A stretch of DNA of 64,000 nucleotides from Ecdyonurus torrentis (GCA_949318235.1 OX439137.1:24582922-24646921), one strand, 5' to 3'; positions 44,598-58,100 are shown, counted from the first letter of the stretch. The notes: a model not told the origin generated them from the letters alone. Numbers and translations: made by a program.

Positions 44598-46228
44598 TGT
44601 AACACTGGAATTTTACCTTTGTCTAGGGGTTTTTGCTGTGGCTCGTTTACGAGGTAAAAAACAGGTACAGATAGGGTTAAGTAAGGAAAACACAAAAATT
44701 TTATGTGGACCTTTTCGACTTTTATTGTTTGAACAGAGAACACAGATTAAAAGAAAAGCAAATTATTTATCAAACAGGAAAACTCAGATTTGTATCAGAA
44801 GCACGTCAGAAAAGGAATGTGGCACGTGGCTAGCTTACGTATGTCGAAGCGACGATCTCACGTGGTGTCCAATCATGGGCCAAAAACGATCGTAACAATC
44901 CAATTACGATGAATGCTGGATCCCCAGTGGTGGTGATACAGTACGCCATACTTCACAATATAACGGGCAGGCACGATGATTGAAGTTTACCGCAAGTGGG
45001 AAACTTCATATTCTGCGAGGCTCTGAAGGAGCACCTAGCCTGGGCAGCTCCGGCTTACAGAATGACACTCGGGACGGTCGGTAATGCTGCGCTAGGTAGC
45101 GACGAACAACTTTGCTATATTGGAATGGAGGGGGCAAGATTGGCGACATGGTCCAAAATCGGCAGATTTCACATACAATATGACCCTTATGACCAAAGTA
45201 GCTGTTTCTATGCAGCTGCAGAAAAACACACTGTTACGTAATATAGAAACTTCTAGAACCAAAATTATTATATAACACCAAAAGTTATATACAAAATAAC
45301 TGGTAACACTGTTATTTACAAACATTTCTATCAACATGTTAATTCAATTAATAATCTCAAAATTATACTTTTGTACCATGAAATTATAAACTAAATGCAA
45401 ATTCTTTATACTGCTAAAACTTCACGTGACATATGTCAGACAACGAATAATTAAGTAAAAACACGCAGAACTATAACTTGATTATAATATCAATAAAATG
45501 ACGTGAAAACTAAATATTATATAAACGATGTTAAAATATTACGTAATATATTAGTAGCACGTGGATGCGAGAGAAGGCGAAAGAGAGAGAACGAGAGAGA
45601 GTGCTCGGCTGGCGAAGCAGGCTCATTCCAAGGTAACTAAGGATGGACGGCGGCGAGCTATGCAGCTTGCAACCACTCGGGACAAGACTGGACAAACTCT
45701 CATACAAACACCAAACTCAACCTCGCATTCTCATATACACATGAAACATGCAATATTTTATTCCCTGATGCTTTTACTATATCTAGTCAACATAAAATAC
45801 ATCGCGTATATTTTATCACGCAAGCAAATTAATGATGATATAACATAGGATTTATACAGCATGCAAATCGCCGTAAAATACGGGGATTACGACGTAAAAA
45901 GCAGTGGCGTGATGCTAAATGATGATAACATGCAAAATGGCATTTAATTAAACACTTAAATATTACGTGCATGAATTACGTATCTTACGTGCTAAAATTA
46001 CATAAACCTAATATTCTATATACAAAATATTACGACGAGCTAACTGGACGTTCGGCGTAACCTCATCGCTGGAAATGCGTCAACGCGGGCTAGCCGCCAG
46101 AAAAGCGTGCGCCAAGATGGCGTCATATGACACAAAACATGCATTACGCGAGATAAACAATACGCGTGATAAGCAATGACATCAATATAATATAAGCATA
46201 GAAATCTGTATTTCATCAGATTTTTACA
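44598..46228 (-). repeat. 5' LTR
   Basis: Partner of 40903-42533. On the minus strand it starts TGTAAAAATCTGATG and ends GTTACA, directly before the candidate primer-binding site. Confidence 0.93.
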
Positions 46229-46251
46229 AATTTAGTACTGAAAATGTAATT

Positions 46252-47009
46252 CCCAGCAAACACGGCCTAATCGGGCCGAGCTTGGCTCAAAATCGGCACT
46301 GTCGGCGGACAATCGGCAACGCCCAACGTCGGCAAGCCGACTTTTCCCCGGACATAGATTTTTATAGTTTAAGTCCCCAAGCTCGGGGTTTAGTCGGCAT
46401 GCCGATTGATCACCGGCATTAAAAAAAATTTTATACAAAAATTAATTTTTTATAAAAAAAAATATTTTGATAACTTTTTTTTTTTTTTTTTTTTTATAAA
46501 AATTTATTTCTCATTTTTTTTTCTATAAAAATATCTTTTTACGAGCTCAGAATTATGAAAAACTGGTTTTAAATGTTAAGATGGATGTTTAAAACTCAAA
46601 CTTCGATTTTACGATCTTTATATTAACGTTTCGTCACATAAATTTTCATGTGAAGCCATGGCCTAGTGGTTTGGACCGCTGGTTTGTGATCCAACATTGG
46701 CAACTCGCATGGGTTCGAGTCCCGGTGGGTCCATCTTTTCATCATCAACAAACATTCCTAAAATGTGTAGTGCAGGAACATTAACCCTGTCATAAACATC
46801 GCGAGGCAAATTAGAACAATTAAGTTTAATTTTAATTAAAATTAAATTTGAAAGTCGGCCTTAAAGTCGGCACTGCGACTTTGGCGGAAGCTCGGTAAAC
46901 CACCTTTTTAATGCCGACCCGACGTCGCAGTGAAAGTCGGGCCGGCTTTTATTTCCGATGATCGGCGATATCGGCCCAATTAAATGCCGATTATCCCGTG
47001 TTTGCTGGG
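46252..47009 (+). mobile_element. TIR element CCCAGCAAACACGG with internal tRNA-like gene (copy 1)
   Basis: 758 bp. CCCAGCAAACACGGCCTAAT at the left; the right end inverts to CCCAGCAAACACGGGATAAT. The ends are GC-rich with repeated TCGGC/GCCGA, and the core is AT-rich. It has no transposase and no clear target duplication. Copy 2, inverted, is at 52917-53670. The tRNA-like unit is at 46652-46732. Confidence 0.9.
46652..46732 (+). ncRNA. tRNA-like (class II, Leu/Ser type) pol III unit
   Basis: A-box TGGCCTAGTGG at 46659-46669 and B-box GGTTCGAGTCC at 46712-46722, with an anticodon-arm-like GCTGG...CCAAC and a long variable region, as in Leu/Ser tRNAs. TTTT follows at 46735-46738. The acceptor arms (GAAGCCA and TGGGTCC) pair poorly, so it is a tRNA-derived promoter rather than a working tRNA gene. 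Confidence 0.75.
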
Positions 47010-47142
47010 TTTTTCAGAACTGAAAATTCGGTCCCCAGTTGCATGAGACAATTAAAATGCTCAAATACAGTATTTTTAGTACTTCCTAATTATTTTACAT
47101 GTCACACACCATTATATTAATTAGTTAATTTAAACCACTTAA

Positions 47143-47449
47143 AGGAATAGACCAGAGAAAAACATAAGCATTATATCACAAAACTTAATGGGATACTTAC
47201 AGAATAACTTTAGTTTGTCTCAAAACCCAACTGTATAGCTCTGTAGCAGTGATCACTGATCAGAAATGTCAATTTATGCAACCCACACAACATTTTCACA
47301 TAAATTTTTACATGTTTCTGAAGTCACAAACATGAAAAGTCACGTAAATTGCATACTTTACAGTATTTTCATGCTCTCTCGTGGGGCTATACTTAGCATT
47401 CTGGTAAAAAATTGTCAACAATTTTGAAGATCCCATTTCGTGTTTATTG

Positions 47450-47490
<41 letters not shown>
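47143..47490 (+). repeat. Dispersed repeat, copy 2
   Basis: Collinear with 33363-33765 (AAGGAATAGACCAGAGAAAA, CTGTAGCAGTGATCACTGAT, TGCTCTCTCGTGGGGCTA), ending in a poly-A run at 47452-47490. Confidence 0.8.
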
Positions 47491-47491
<1 letters not shown>

Positions 47492-48194
47492 CACGCTTTA
47501 CATTTTCAACAAATTAAGAAAAAAAAAAAAAAAAAAAACTGACAACAGTGATGACTTCAATGGGTATATATCAATGAAGTCAAATAACAACTTTCTTGGT
47601 TTAGTTTAGTTTCACTGTCATAAAAGCAGGAGTATAGGGTGGGCTCATTGGAATAAATAGTAGAAGTATAAAATTATTACATTTTATTTATTTGTTATGT
47701 TATTACTTTTATTTTTAGTAGAGCAATAGAAAATTATGTATTAAGTTTAAATATATTGAATATATCATACAAAATGTACAGAAATATTTAACTATGCATT
47801 TTAAGCCATACTAAATGTATGCAAGATTGAAAATATAAAAATGTATTGAAACTTTTTGAATTGTGGGTATTTAAAAAATAATGATAATTGATAACAAACT
47901 AAAGAAATTGGGCAGTGTGTGGCAGCAGAGCAAGATATAATCAAGCGTTACCCAAGGAGACCACTACAGACGCAAAGCAAACATTCAAAATAAGGGTCAT
48001 TTCAATTCTAAATTCTAACCATATGATAATATAAAATTAGAGTGTCCAAAACTTAATCTTTGCTCTATGTAAGAAATTTCTAAGAATTTTGACTGCTGTC
48101 CTAGGCTTCAATGTACTATTTCAAAAAACATTATTATAATCATCGCATAAACAAGTTTGTTTGTTTTTTGTCATTATCCAGTATATAAAATGTA
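47491..48194. other. Intergenic AT-rich DNA, nothing recognised
   Basis: No conserved frame or repeat partner seen. Confidence 0.5.
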
Positions 48195-48361
48195 TTGACT
48201 AATAAAGGAACAACTGTTTTGAAGCCGACTTTAAGCAATTTTGCTCACATCCGCTTCCGTTTTGACTTACTGCGCATGCGTAGTAAGTCAAAACGGAAGC
48301 GGATGTGACCGAAATCGCTTAAAGTCGGCTTCAAAAAACCTTTGTTATTTTACTAGTCAAT
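48195..48361. mobile_element. Palindromic MITE, AATAAAGGAACAACTG family (copy 2)
   Basis: TTGACTAATAAAGGAACAAC and inverse. The centre TTGACTTACTGCGCATGCGT and inverse arms (CACATCCGCTTCCGTTTTGA) form an almost perfect hairpin. GC-rich relative to its surroundings. Confidence 0.92.
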
Positions 48362-49129
48362 TATACTTTAGTCTGGTGTGTTTATTATTATAGGCCTATT
48401 ATTGTGGCAGAGTAAATATTGCTACTCAACAAATTAAATGAAGTGCCATTTGTAGATTTTATACTCTATAGCAGGGGTGGGATAAGAATTGTAAAAATTT
48501 ACCATTGTTGGGGTCAAACACCACTTTAGACGAACTTGAACCAATCACGAACACTTAAAAAAAATTCAGACATGATTCGAACACAACATTTCAAACTTTT
48601 TGCAAGTTCGAACACATCACAAACTGTTCAATCAAACTGTTTGATATTGTATATAAAAAATAATATTGAAATAATTATTAATAATATTAATATTTATTTG
48701 TTATTAATTTTTAAAAATACATAGGCCTATTTATTATGTTATATGTATAATGGCGAAATGGTTGAAAATCTTTTTACTTCACACATACATCAATTTTTAA
48801 TTTTTAATTTTAATAATAATTTAATTTTTAATTTAATTTTTTAATTTAATTTAATTTTTAATAATAGATCAATAAAATAATATACCTATAATTTAATTTT
48901 TAACACCTAAAATTTAATTGCAAGAGTTCAATTTTTTGTTCGAAGTTTCAAAAACTGGGCAGCACTAAAAATGGTGTTTGTTAAACACAAACTTGCACAC
49001 AAACTCTTCGAGAAACTGGTATTTTAATTAAATTTTAACTTAAATTAAACTTAAGTTTTAATTTTAAAACCCCAATACTGGAATTGATCATTAAAAAAAA
49101 AAAATAAAAAAAAAAAAATAATAACCCAT
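48362..49129. other. 3' flank of the kinase-like gene
   Basis: AT-rich with short TTTAATTTTTAA repeats around 48800-48860. No gene. The minus-strand AATAAA at 49128-49133 overlaps the kinase stop codon and could act as a poly(A) signal, which is unproven. Confidence 0.45.
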
Positions 49130-52100
49130 TTATTTCGGTACCATCAGCAGGAGAGAATCTAACGTTAGCCTTCTTGAAGGACTATGATGCAGGCCCAGTG
49201 TAAGAAGCTGAAAGAGATTGTCAGCGTCTTCTTTTTCCCATGCACTATGCTGAGCAAGAAGTTGTGCACAAAGCTGACGCAGAGTAGGAATATTGACATC
49301 ACGATTAATAGGCTCGATGAGTACACCTGCAACAACATACAAATAATAAAAAATGCCCCCTTCTTTCTCTTTCTCAAATTATATAATATATATTTTTATA
49401 TATAACTGACTTATGAAGCAATTAAAAAATGTATCACACAAAGATCTTGATCGATATATTAAATTGTTTGAGTTGTAATTTTAGTGGATATAATTAAATT
49501 TAAGGAATTAATTACCATTTAGGAAGAAACGATGTTGTTTTCTCGTTGTTGCCAAAAACCGAGCATCAAATGGGCCATTTAGTTGCTGCATTTGACTTAG
49601 GAGCTGACGTGTCATTTCTTCATCAGATCCATCATTGATTTCATACACTCGTGTGCCCAATGCAAGTTCCGCCACCTATACAAATAAACGGTTACTGTCA
49701 AACTTTCTCTTTCTCTCTCTAAATAATTTTCTATTTCTTGCATGACAAAATAGTTAAAAAAAAAAGTTTTATTTTGTGAAGTTTGATTTTATAAGTCATG
49801 TTTTTTCCAGTCCCTTTATTGAGACTTCATAAAATTGAAAGTTTGCTGAAGTTGAACAATTGAAGCATGTTGTATATAGAACAATTGTGTTTGTTGTTTC
49901 TAAATTAAGTATTTTCACATTATATAATTCTCCATATAACATAGGCCTATATTATGCTTTAATTGTTGCTTCATCATTCTTTTCATGTGATTATTGCTTT
50001 TACTTACCACCAAGCATGCACTGTACACGTCACTTTTGCAAGTACATTTTCCTTGAAGGAGTGCTTCTGGTGGTAAATAGCACCATGCTCCACCATCAAT
50101 GTAACGTTGATTCTTCACCTATGGCAAACAAAGTGTAAAAACAAGTCATTATAAGAACTTTAACTGACCTTTTTGTCTCATTATTGTATATGTTAAAGTC
50201 TTGAATTTAACTATTTGCTCTTATTTTAATATGTAAGTGCATCACGTATACAGTCATACATACATACATACATATCATTATGCTATAAATCCCTTTCGGG
50301 GTAAGCCAACAACACAGATGTTTTATCCTGACCCAGTGATAGACCTCCACAACTTCCTATCCTGACATACTTCACTTGCTTCCGCCAGTCTCATACCTTG
50401 TTTCATACATTTCCTTTTGCATTTCATACTGCGTACATTCTTATTTTTCAAACATCTTCCAACCACCTCAGACCATGATGTTTTAGGCCTGCCTCTATCT
50501 CTCCTTCCATCCACTCTACTATGAAATACCTGCTTTGCTATTCTTTCATCACCCATTCTCTCAACATGACCAAACCATCGTAATACACTGTTCTCATACT
50601 TCTCAGTCACAGTTTCTTTTACTCCCACGTATACAGTCAAAGACATATAAAAGCTGGGTTACAATTTAAACGTGCTCTATATTTGCGTGCCTCAAACTTT
50701 ATTATGGAAGAGATTCACGCTCTACTTCAAATTTATAAAAAGTGCACTAGAGGCCACCTCAATCGATTAGGTGAAGAATTCTCTATCAGGTGAGCTTCTT
50801 GGCTGCTTGGCTGGCAAGCAAAACAATCCTCATGTTGCACGTTCACTTGCATTGCTCTTGCACCTCAACAACATATTCTCTCTCATATACTCTCTCTCTC
50901 TTTCTTTCTAGTTCCCCTGTTAATAATATGTCAAGGGCTACACAGCCTTTTGGTTCTACTGCAATCTCCGCGCGTGCAATTTTGACATGTCTGTATTCTC
51001 CACGCTTCCCACTTCTTAAACATCATTATATATGCTTAACCTGGACAGGTGTGCCATTAGTAGACGTGGCGAAAATTTTACATGTGCCAAAATTGCAGCA
51101 GCAGAGATTGCAGTAGTACCAAAATGCCACCTAGGCCTCGCTGTGTAGAAGCGCCAAACGTAGATTGTACATATTTTAGAGTGAAAATTTTAAAGTGATA
51201 GTTCATTCACTTTACAGGTAAACGTTGATACAAATAATAATAATTTACCTTTGGCTTGCAGCTCTTTAAACCTCCTAATTTTATGTCTACTAGTGAGATG
51301 CTAAGCAGATCAGGAGGTAATTTTGGTTCACTGCCTAGTTCTGTCAACTCAGTGGCAGCTGTCATGAGGAAAGCCCTTGCCTCATCGTCCACTGAAACAT
51401 GCAAACATATAATTAGCATGTACACTAAAATGTACATATAGAGGTAATTATTTATATGTATGGAAAAATGGTATAAAAAATTAACATAAAAAAACAATAA
51501 TAATAAGCAGTTTCTGCTATGTATGCAGTTTTATAATCTAATCAATACATATATTATAAGATTTTAAAAATGTCCTCATTTCTTAAGATTTGTAGACCAA
51601 AATGGTCTTTAATTTAATATGATATATAACAAGTAAAATTTATTAATTAGTTATTCATGGTAAAGTAATATTGATACAAAAATTAATTACATTCTTTAAA
51701 GGTATGACCAATTTAATGTTATTTTAAAATTTTCAATATTTTCACCATTTATTTTAACACATGCACCTTTACAATTTCTTAATAAAAAAAAAAAAAAACG
51801 AATATTTTTTAAGACAGAAAAATATTGACACGTATACATTATTATCCTCATTCCTCATTGCAACATCTATTTTTAACTATAGCTCATGCTCTATTCCCTA
51901 TTTATTATATAAATTGTAGAAATATTCAAGTTTTGTTAAGGGAGCGCAAAGGTTACCGACGTCAGCCATTAGACTCAAACTTTTACCATCAAAAAAATCT
52001 CAAATTTTGCACAATGATACTTCAGCTTGCGACAATTTCAAATATATAAAAATTGGGAGGAGGGGGGGGGGGGGTCACTGTACAAATGAATTTTATTTTA

Positions 52101-55100
52101 TTTTTTGGAAATTTTAAGCCCTCAAGGCCCAATCTTAATTGCAATAATTTTGTTCTTTTTTTTCAGGATGGTCAAACATCTTGAAATTTTTATCACAGCT
52201 AGGAAAAGAAAGTGCCAGAAAAGGAAACCATGTGACGGTAAAAGTGGGAGAAAAGTTGGTGCTAGTGCAGCAAGCTACATCAGAGCTCCCACTTTTATCG
52301 TCATGTGGTTTCCTCTTTCCACACTTCCTTTTCCGTATTTTTAGTAACATAAGAGGTCACTATGAACATTATATGGAAAAAACAAGTGACAAGCAAAAAG
52401 TTATTTTTATTATTATTATTTTTTTGTGCCTTAAATTCAATATATATTAAAGAAAAGGAATAGAATAACCAGCAAGGGCCTTACCACAGTAGAAGTTCTA
52501 TGGAGAGGTCAAAGTCTCGCATGGCACAGTGTTTTGTTTTAAAAAAGTTCTTTTTATAACTGAGATGAGCTTTCGTCATATATTAATGACATTATCAACC
52601 AAAGAAGAAAATTACTTGAGCACATCACTGAGCAGTGTCTTGTCTTGTACTGGACACAAGACAAGAGATACAAGACAAGACACTGCTCAGTGATGTGCTC
52701 AAGTAATTTTCTTCTTTGGTTGATAATGTCATTAATATATGCCGAAAGCTCTCAGTTATAAAAAGAACTTTTTTAAAACAAAACACTGTGCCATGCGAGA
52801 CTTTGACCTCTCCATAGAACTTCTACTGTGGTAAGGCCCTTGCTGGTTATTCTATCCTTTTCTTTAATATTGATCCTAACTGCGATGGTTTTTCCTTAAA
52901 TTGATTAAATTCACTACCCAGCAAACACGGGATAATCGGCATTTAATTGGGCCGATATCGCCGATCATCGGAAATGAAAGCCGGCCCGACTTTCACTGCG
53001 ACGTCGGGCCGGCATTAAAAAGGTGGTTTACCGAGCTTCCGCCAAAGTCGCAGTGCCGACTTTAAGGCCGACTTTCAAATTTAATTTTAATTAAAATTAA
53101 ACTTAATTGTTCTAATTTGCCTCGCGATGTTTATGACAGGGTTAATGTTCCTGCACTACACATTTTAGGAATGTTAGTTGATGATGAAAAGATGGACCCA
53201 CCGGGACTCGAACCCATGCGAGTTGCCAATGTTGGATCTCAAACCAGCGGTCCAAACCACTAGGCCATGGCTTCACATGAAAACTTATGTGACGAAACGT
53301 TAATATAAAGATCGTAAAATCGAAGTTTGAGTTTTAAACATCCATCTTAACATTTAAAACCAGTTTTTCATAATTCTGAGCTCGTAAAAAGATATTTTTA
53401 TAGAAAAAAAATGAGAAATAAATTTTTATAAAAAAAAAAAAAAAAAAGTTATCAAAATATTTTTTTTTATAAAAAATTAATTTTTGTATAAAATTTTTTT
53501 TAATGCCGGTGATCAATCGGCATGCCGACTAAACCCCGAGCTTGGGGACTTAAACTATAAAAATCTATGTCCGGGGAAAAGTCGGCTTGCCGACGTTGGG
53601 CGTTGCCGATTGTCCGCCGACAGTGCCGATTTTGAGCCAAGCTCGGCCCGATTAGGCCGTGTTTGCTGGGTATAGATAAAACAATACAATAGCACGAAGG
53701 AAAAAATTATAAAACTATTTTACCCCTCTACCGTTCATTTCACTATTTTTTAATGCATGCACATGGAAAAGATAAATTACCTAATGAAAGCTATTAATAT
53801 AATATTATAAAATATTAAAATTACTAACATATATGTTAGTAATATTACAATGTTGCTGTTAATAATGTTTGATAATAATAATAATACCAGTTTCCTCTAA
53901 TGCTGCCTGGATCAGTGTGAGGCAGTGATTGGACTTCGACATACTATCTTCATAGTCTAAGAACAGGTTAGCTGGACGAACATCAAAGTGCACGAAATCA
54001 CAAGAGTGGAGATCAATCAAAAGCTTCAAAATCTGAGAAAAAAAACCCTTAATTATAAAAACTATAAATTAAACAGAGATTATTCACAATAAAACATTAA
54101 AAAAAAAATGGTTTAACATATATAGGCCTATGGGTATAGTAAAAATGTTCAGTATTCCACAAATTAATGCTTAAATAAGGTGTAGAACACTCTGAACACT
54201 TGAACAAAAAAGTTGTTATATATCCTAACAATAAACCTGAAAATAAACATTGATTTGGCCGTAGTCATTGATTTCTAATTTATTTTCCATTCACAAAATG
54301 CCACTGGCTGTCACTGATGTCAGTAATTGTTAGGATAATACACAACTTTTTTGTTCAAGGTGTTCTACGCCTTTAATAAATTCGGCAATGTTAAACAATA
54401 GGAAAAAATAGACATAAACCTTAATTAGCTTTTCCTGCAACGACCTATAATATACATACTAATTATAGAGACCGGATTTTCAGGTTATCACCTTTTTGTT
54501 GTTATGAATAATATGTTACTTTTTTATAAGAATGTCCACGAACTAGCAAATTTCGAGCCGTTTGAGATTAACTTTTTTCACCTTTTTTAAGGTTTATCAC
54601 CTTTTTTCACCTTTTCATCACCTTTTTTCACCTTTTTATCAACTTTTTTCACCTAAATGAGTTTTTTTAAAAGAATTTATTAACAAAAAACGTTTAAAAA
54701 AAATGATTTTTTACCTCAATTTTTAAAAACAGATTCATTCCCACGAAAAAAAGTTCAAGTCTCTTTGAATGATTTTGAGTGGAGCAATTCAACTTTACTC
54801 AAAGTCATCTCGATATGTCCAAATTTGGGGTCACTTTGAATGGCTTAAATTAAATTAAAATCATTTGAATTGCACTTGAAGTTAGTTAAATTTAATTTCA
54901 ATTATGTATCAAAAGCATTTAAAAGCATTTTGAAGAATTCAAAAATATGTATTCAAAAATACTCAATAAAATTCAGTTCTACTCAATAGTACTCAAAAAT
55001 ATATTTAAATAACCAGCTCATTTAGATTCAAATTAGCTCATATAGATTCAAGATGCTCATTTGCATTCAAAGCAGTTCATTTACATTCAAGATGCTCCCT

Positions 55101-58100
55101 TACATTCAAATCACTTCATTTGCATTCAAAGCAGCTCATTTAGATTCAAAGCAGTTCATTTACATTCAAATCAGCTCATTTGCATTCAAAGCAGTTCATT
55201 TACATTCAAATCAGCTCATTTGCATTCAAAGCAGCTCATTTAGATTCAAAGCAGTTCATTTACATTCAAATCAGCTCATTTGCATTCAAAGCAGCTCATT
55301 TAGATTCAAGATGCTCCCTTACATTCAAATCAACTCATTCAAATTCAAAGCAGCTCATTTGCATTCAAAAGCAGCTCATTCAGATTCAAAACAGCTCATT
55401 AGCATTCAAAGCAGCTCATTTGCATTTAAAGAAGCTCATTTAGATTCAAAACAGATCATTAGCATTCAAAGCAGCTCATTTGCATTCAAAGTAGCTCATT
55501 TAGATTCAAGATGCTCCCTTACATTCAAATCAACTTATTTGCATTCAAAGCAGCTCATTTACATTCAAAGCAGCTCATTTGCATTCAAAGCAGCTCATTT
55601 AGATTCAAGATGCTCCCTTAAATTCAAATCAACTCATTTGCATTCAAAGCAGCTCATTTACATTCAAAGCAGCTCATTTGCATTCGCAAAGCAGCTCATT
55701 TAGATTCAAGATGCTCCCTTAAATTCGAAGAAGCTCATTTGCATTCAAAGCTGCTCATTAACATTCAGAGCAGCTCATTCAGATTCAAAACAGCTAATTC
55801 AGATTCAAAACAGCTCATTAGCATTCAAAGCAGCTCATTTGCATTTAAAGAAGCTCATTCATATTCAAAACAGCTCATTAGCATTCAAAGCAGCTCATTT
55901 GCATTCAAAGCAGCTCATTTACATTCAAAGCAGATCATTTGCATTCAAAGCAGCCCATACATTCAAAAAAGATCATATAAATTCAAAGCAGCTCATATAG
56001 ATTCAATGCCACTCTCATACATTCAAAGCAGTTCACTAACATTCAAAGCAGCTCATATACATTCAAAGCAGTTCACTTACATTCAAAGCTACTCATATAC
56101 ATTCAAAGAAGCTCATATAGATTCAAATCGCCACTCAAATACATTCAAAGCAGTTCACTTATACATTCAAAGCCACTCATATAGATTCAAAGCAGCTCAT
56201 ATAGATTCAAAGCCACTCATATACATTCAAAGCAGCTCATATTCATTCAAGCCGCAGTACTTACATTCAAAGCAGCTCATATAGATTCAAAGCCACTCAT
56301 ATACATTCAAAGCAGCTCATATATATTCAAAGCCACTCATACATTCAAAAAAGTTCATATAGATTCAAAGCAGCTCATATAGATTCAATGCCACTCTCAT
56401 ACATTCAAAGTAGTCCATATACATTCAAAGCACCTCATATAGATTCAATGTCACTCTCATACATTCAAATCAGCTCATATACATTCAAAGAAGCTCGTAT
56501 ACATTCAAAGCAGCTCATATATATTCAAAGCCACTCATACATCAAAGCAGTTCATATACATTCAAAGCACCTCATATAGATTCAATGTCACTCTCATACA
56601 TTCAAAGCAGCTCATATACATTCAAAGCAGCTCATTTAAATTCAAAAAGAAGCCTACATTTGTATTCAAGTGAAGTCACTTTCATTCATATGCTCTAATA
56701 TAGCTTTCAGATCAGCTCATTTTTGCGTATTCATTACTATAGCTCGTGTCACTTCTATATTCAATACAACTCATGCACTTATATAACTTTAAAACAGTTC
56801 ATTTAATACATTTAAACCAAGCAGTTCAATTGTATTAAATAATGTTCTTCATAATTCTTTTCTCACCTATAAATTAAAATCAAATTATTCAAATTTCTGA
56901 ATGAATTTGACTCAAGTTTTTTTTTTTTAATTTATATTTATTTTATTTTAACCATAGCTCGACTGCATTCAGTTAATTCAATATAATATGTAAATTTATA
57001 GTTATCTATCATTTAAATTCATTGAAATAATTTGATTTAAATTTATCCAATCTATCTGTTTTCATTCAAACTATACCTTTTTTTTAAATAATTTTATATT
57101 CATTGCAAATTTATTCGTTTGTAATTTTTTGTACTCCTCTTTTTTAAACATATTAATTAATTTTTATTATTTATTCACTGAAAATTTTGAATATTGTATT
57201 TCCACCCCAACCCCACCCACCCCCCGTAGCAAAAAAAATAATAATAATAATTTATAATTAGAGCAGATTATGTTTTTACCCCCGCATGCAATATAAGATT
57301 TGATTTCTTGCCTGAGAATAGAACATTATTTCAGGAATTCTCATTAAAAAATTTCAAAATTATAAATTAAAAGAAACGTTTGTCAAGAGCATTTTTTAAA
57401 TTAAAAAAATAGAAATTAATATACAAGCCATATATATACAGTTAAATGAGGACAGATTAAGGACAAAAAAAGATTACAGAAATTTGAGTAAAGCCGAACT
57501 GCTCCACTCATATTTTATTGAAATGATTTCACTGAGCAATGAAAATACTTTTTAATATATTATGTATTAAGGATTTTTTAATAGGTTAATATCCGATATT
57601 TTTCAAGTTAATACTCGCAATGGAGGTTATCGGTTTAGAGCGCAGGGAGACGCGGGGAAAGCGCTATGGGTCCCCTAATTTAACAGTACACTTATGGGGA
57701 AAAACACGTTTTTGGCAATTTTTGGGAAAACTACTCTACCGATTTCAGAGAAATTTAAATGAGAAATACTATACATACTTTTACGTGTTTTAAGCCATAG
57801 AAATTTTTAAGAATTTTTTAAACCGATAACCTCCATTATAGCAATTATTTAGCAAAAATTTAGCACACGGAAAAAATTATATGTTAAAAATATATATTTA
57901 ATTTCGAACCAAAAATTATAACTTTTTCAATTATTTCATTACTGAAAGCTATTAACTTCAATCTTCAAACATGAAAATGTTAATAATATTTTACATTTTT
58001 TCCGTGTAAAAAATCATTATAATACATCACAATAAATCACATGCATAATTCTTTCTGTACAGTAAAGCAAAAAAAAAAAAAAATTAAAGTCATATTTATT

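Larger units (their letters stand above)
40903..46228 (-). mobile_element. Non-autonomous LTR retrotransposon, apparently recent
   Basis: Two direct 1631-bp repeats (40903-42533, 44598-46228) at constant offset 3695 bracket 2064 bp of internal DNA. The 4-bp flank AATT (40899-40902, 46229-46232) is a target duplication. Orientation is minus: just after the 44598 LTR the minus strand has TGGGGGCATAGGCCGGG (candidate primer-binding site, starts 44593), and the purine tract GGGGGGGAAA (42534-42543) abuts the 40903-42533 LTR. No protease, RT or integrase frame exists. Short broken minus-strand frames at 43483-44297 may be gag residue. A LARD-like derivative that would need enzymes from another element. 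Confidence 0.92.

Noticed and set aside
46232..46438. 68-residue frame MYKIFFNAGDQSACR..., also at 53484-53675
   Set aside because: It runs over the TIR and outside the element; the two copies are the same repeat, and there is no protein signature.
46652..46732. Functional tRNA gene
   Set aside because: The acceptor stem does not pair and the anticodon loop appears to have eight bases; kept only as a tRNA-like unit.
55053..56579. Long open frames with HSKQLI/IQSSSF repeats
   Set aside because: They come from a 20-bp satellite lacking stops in all three plus frames; the overlapping frames are equally open.
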